From CAZWHE01 sp964633825 (GTDB lineage: Bacteria; Planctomycetota; B15-G4; CAYZWU01), in the NCBI GenBank assembly GCA_964633825.1, contig CAZWHE010000168.1, positions 1-8,269 of the forward strand: a stretch of 8,269 nt of DNA, in the 5' to 3' direction. The translations under genes were made by a program, and so were the position numbers. The notes below the pieces were generated by a model, which saw only the letters and a program-made list of their open reading frames with translations, did no database searches and was not told where the DNA came from. This document shows positions 5,947 through 8,269 of this stretch, in pieces; positions within the stretch are counted from its first letter, which is position 1; the number at the start of each line of letters is the position of its first letter.

Positions 5947-8269
5947 CTATCTCCATTCCTCGTGCCGGAATACGCGGGACGGTTCCAGGCAATCGATGCT
6001 CAGCGCTTCGAGCCGGGGAGCGCATTTCCAATCGTTCGATGAAAAATCCAAGGGATCAAAGGATCCCCGGCCGTAGCGGGTAAAAACACGGACCTCGATC
6101 ATATCACCCTGCCTGAGCAGCAGGTTTCTGCGCGTTCCCTCGGCGGGATCCTCGAAAAACAGGAGATCGCTCTTTCCCGCTTCCTTTTCGGTTTCCCCGA
6201 GTCTTTTCCCCGACATCTCCAAAGGACGGTCGTTCCAGAGGCCGCGTCCGCCGATACGAACGAGGGCAACCAGATCCACCGCGTTTCTCGTGTCCTTCTC
6301 GATCCAGTTGATTCCGCTGAAAAAAGCCCCCGGAGCCTCGACACCGAACGAAAAATAGGCGAGCTCCGGATCGTTGCTCCCGGGTGTGTAGAAATCGGGG
6401 TACCTGTGAGGGAGCAGATAGACGAGAGCGCTGTCATAATGATCGGCCGGGTCGGTTCCGAATCGCCCCCTGAACAGCCCCTCCAGACGCCCTTCTCCAT
6501 AAGGCGCGAAAAGGGGCATGGTCATGGCCCCTTTTTCGAGACGGTTGTAACCGATCACCTCCTGGTCGATGAGGAGGGTTCCTCTGAAAGGAAATTCCAT
6601 GGAGTCTCGAACCGGACAATCGGAAGAACGGGCATTGACATCACCTTCCAACACGGAGACCACGGGGAAATTCAAAACAACGACCGGTTCTCCTGGACCG
6701 TGGTAACCGGGCTCCGTGCCGAAAAGCCCGCGCCCCTCGGGAAGCACGGTGACATATCCTTCCTCGATATCCACATCGGAGCAGGCCATGATCTCATCGC
6801 CGATGAGGAGGAGGCTGGCGTCTTGCGGCATGGTTTTCAGAATCTCGAACTCTTCGAGCAGCGTGTTCGCATACATCCCGAGGTTGGTCCTGAGAACCGA
6901 TCTCGCCAGGCGGATCGCATGATCCAATTCCTCTTCCTCGCATTCCTCGTCGAGAATGTAGCGCGAAAACTTGGGAACGTCGGCGTGGGGCGTCGTGAAG
7001 GATTGAAACCGGACCTCGTCAACGCACCCTTTGGAAGGGGAGGGATCGCCGAAAAGATTTCCGCCCAGGAAGAAATTCTCGGGCGCTTTGTTGGGCAGCT
7101 CGCCCGATGGAAACTTCACGATCCGCGTGAAGTCGCGCGATTCGATGTTGAGCTCCGTGATGACGGCTTTGGCCGTCTCCCCCTCCTCGTCGCTCAGCCG
7201 CTGCTGCTTGAGGGCGGCCCAGTCGATATCGGTCCTGCGAAAATCGCCCAGCACCCCCCGCCGGAGCGCGATCAGGCCTCCTCTCCAGGTCGAATCGGTG
7301 AACGCGGCGTAGTTGATCGTCGCTGACTCGCGGTCCCCTTCATCGCTCACGAGAGTGATCTCGTCCTTTCGGCCCGGAATCCCTTTTGCGTGATCCCCGA
7401 CACCGGAGTCTATTTCAAAAACTGGCAGAACCGGAGCTCCCGAGCTGTGTGAAGAATGAGGAGTCCTGTCCTGGGCCCGGAAATTGAGATAGCGGCGTCT
7501 GTTCACCTCGTCGGAGACCTCCACGGGATCGGGAGCGGCGTCGGGCTCGAAACAATATTTGGCCAGAACAAGATCGATCTTGCGAACGACACGCGGGTCG
7601 TCCCTGCAGAAACGGTCCCCCACGATCGTGTCGTAGCGGATCCACTCCGTTTCATCTGCCCCGGTTCCGGTGAAATCCCGGCCGATCTGGACGAGCTCGG
7701 GCCTCGGATTTTCCAAATCGGGATGGGTCCAGAAATCCTCGTAGAGGTCGACGCCCGATCCCTGCCCCACGTCGACCGAGATGGGAACGACGAAAACAAT
7801 GGGGTACTCCACTTCAGGGAAGTTATCGAGCCCCCTGACCGCCGGATCCACCTCGGTCCAGAACGCGCGCTGCCTGATGAACTCGGCCGTCCCGCTCTGG
7901 CTCGACGTGCCGCTCGTTCCGGGAGGCTCGTTTTCGTTGAGATTGGGATCCTTCATGTACGGAATCGGCTTGTGCTTGTCCTCGGGATACCCGCCGTCCC
8001 AGCCCCGCTTGATGCCGGTCAGCCTGGTGCCGTCGAAATGCTCATACTTGATCACTTCAAAGCCGTCGATGAGCGATTCGAGAGGTGTTTTGGGGCGATA
8101 GGAGTCGGAGATGGTGAAATCGATGGTAATGGTGTCTCCCGTGAGCTCGTCCTTGTCCTCGATGCGCTGGTTGAGATCGGAAAAAAGCACCGCAAAACCG
8201 CCGCTCTCCTGGAACTCGTCTCCTTCCAGATTATTGCCGTCTATGGCGAGGAGCGGAATGGTTTCCACC
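5947..8269 (-). CDS. Large probable extracellular protein with LamG-like segment and repeated modules, C-terminal part (5' end outside window)
   Basis: Seen: an open frame of 773 codons from the right edge to TAG at 5949-5947. The GTG at 8268 is probably just an internal Val codon, since no ribosome binding site can be seen and the protein begins mid-domain. The residues below are counted from that codon. About five copies of a short 'E-x-I-x-Y ... RG-x-x-GT' module occur between residues 67 and 625. Residues 375-425 look like the end of a concanavalin A/LamG-type beta sandwich ('FFLGGNLFGDPSPSKGCVDEVRFQSF'). Residues 636-733 form a Trp/Phe-rich beta domain ('APGAFFSGINWIEKDTRNAVDLVALV', 'NLLLRQGDMIEVRVFTRY'). 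The protein closes with 'NDWKCAPRLEALSIDCLEP'. It is rich in Asp/Glu and Gly, as in secreted proteins. The pseudopilin genes follow 8 bp downstream. Inference: a tip adhesin or pseudopilus-associated protein comparable in position to PilY1 or GspK, though no sequence match to either is claimed. The N-terminus, and so any signal or prepilin leader, is not visible. Confidence 0.85.
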   Translation of the reverse strand, partial: VETIPLLAIDGNNLEGDEFQESGGFAVLFSDLNQRIEDKDELTGDTITIDFTISDSYRPKTPLESLIDGFEVIKYEHFDGTRLTGIKRGWDGGYPEDKHKPIPYMKDPNLNENEPPGTSGTSSQSGTAEFIRQRAFWTEVDPAVRGLDNFPEVEYPIVFVVPISVDVGQGSGVDLYEDFWTHPDLENPRPELVQIGRDFTGTGADETEWIRYDTIVGDRFCRDDPRVVRKIDLVLAKYCFEPDAAPDPVEVSDEVNRRRYLNFRAQDRTPHSSHSSGAPVLPVFEIDSGVGDHAKGIPGRKDEITLVSDEGDRESATINYAAFTDSTWRGGLIALRRGVLGDFRRTDIDWAALKQQRLSDEEGETAKAVITELNIESRDFTRIVKFPSGELPNKAPENFFLGGNLFGDPSPSKGCVDEVRFQSFTTPHADVPKFSRYILDEECEEEELDHAIRLARSVLRTNLGMYANTLLEEFEILKTMPQDASLLLIGDEIMACSDVDIEEGYVTVLPEGRGLFGTEPGYHGPGEPVVVLNFPVVSVLEGDVNARSSDCPVRDSMEFPFRGTLLIDQEVIGYNRLEKGAMTMPLFAPYGEGRLEGLFRGRFGTDPADHYDSALVYLLPHRYPDFYTPGSNDPELAYFSFGVEAPGAFFSGINWIEKDTRNAVDLVALVRIGGRGLWNDRPLEMSGKRLGETEKEAGKSDLLFFEDPAEGTRRNLLLRQGDMIEVRVFTRYGRGSFDPLDFSSNDWKCAPRLEALSIDCLEPSRVFRHEEWR
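6394..8070 (-). repeat. About five diverged copies of the 'RG-GT' module in the large surface protein
   Basis: Protein-level repeats, not nucleotide repeats. Copy 1 at 8070-7957 ('FEVIKYEHFDGTRLTGIKRG'). Copy 2 at 7653-7408 ('ETEWIRYDTIVG', then after an insertion of about 45 residues 'FRAQDRTPHSSHSSGAPV'). Copy 3 at 7368-7240 ('ESATINYAAF', 'LIALRRGVLGDF'). Copy 4 at 6813-6673 ('LLLIGDEIMACSDVD', 'GRGLFGTEPGYHGPGEPVVV'). Copy 5 at 6579-6394 ('TLLIDQEVIGYNRLEKG', 'GLFRGRFGTDPADHYDSALV'). Copies 4 and 5 are the clearest; copies 2 and 3 are degenerate and could be dropped by a stricter profile. Confidence 0.55.

Noticed and set aside
5939..6031. N-terminal extension of the GspJ/PilW-like gene
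   Set aside because: A start at 6031 would give a 38-residue leader before the G|FTLIE site and overlap the conserved C-terminus of the large protein. ATG 5938 gives a normal short leader.
6406..7326. Plus-strand open frames opposite the large surface protein
   Set aside because: Shadows of the minus-strand coding frame; no ribosome binding site or protein family signature seen.

Overview
The window shows a compact bacterial gene cluster, all on the minus strand, at moderately high GC (roughly mid-50s percent by eye). Combined evidence for a diderm (Gram-negative-type) envelope: two type IV-prepilin-like proteins, a lipoprotein-like parvulin-family protein, a membrane-anchored SurA/PpiD-like foldase and a protein exported by a signal peptide. 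The large protein sizes and the mixture of pseudopilins, LamG-like surface protein and TPR/CxxC protein remind me of Planctomycetota or other uncultured diderm lineages. That placement is an impression, since no rRNA or marker gene lies in the window.

Layout in transcription order (high to low coordinates). (1) 8269-5947: the C-terminal 773+ residues of a large, probably extracellular protein, open at its N-terminus. It has a LamG-like segment and about five diverged copies of a short 'E-x-I-x-Y ... RG-x-x-GT ... H' module. (2) 5938-4727: a GspJ/PilW-type minor pseudopilin, enlarged to 403 residues, with one more copy of the same module near its C-terminus. (3) 4734-4222: a GspI/PilV-type minor pseudopilin. 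(4) 4225-2756: an exported protein with an N-terminal beta-rich domain, TPR-like helices, a charged linker and a C-terminal double CxxC domain. (5) 2759-1701: a lipoprotein-like SurA/parvulin-family protein that lacks the usual catalytic histidines. (6) 1704-937: ScpB, the condensin partner. (7) After 107 bp holding a good sigma70-type promoter, 829-1: the N-terminal 276 codons of a membrane-anchored SurA/PpiD-like foldase, running off the window.

Genes 1 to 6 have gaps or overlaps of -8 to +8 bp, with ATGA or GTGA junctions at three of them, so they are very probably one translationally coupled operon. A working model (inference): the two pseudopilins and the large repeat protein form the tip or priming complex of a type II secretion or type IV pilus-like filament, in the manner of PilV/PilW/PilX/PilY1. 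The TPR/CxxC protein and the parvulin-like protein would act in the periplasm as assembly or folding factors. ScpB is a cytoplasmic chromosome-segregation protein that appears to be carried along. No mobile element, CRISPR array, tRNA, rRNA or convincing rho-independent terminator was seen. Coding regions cover nearly everything; the only real intergenic gap is 830-936.
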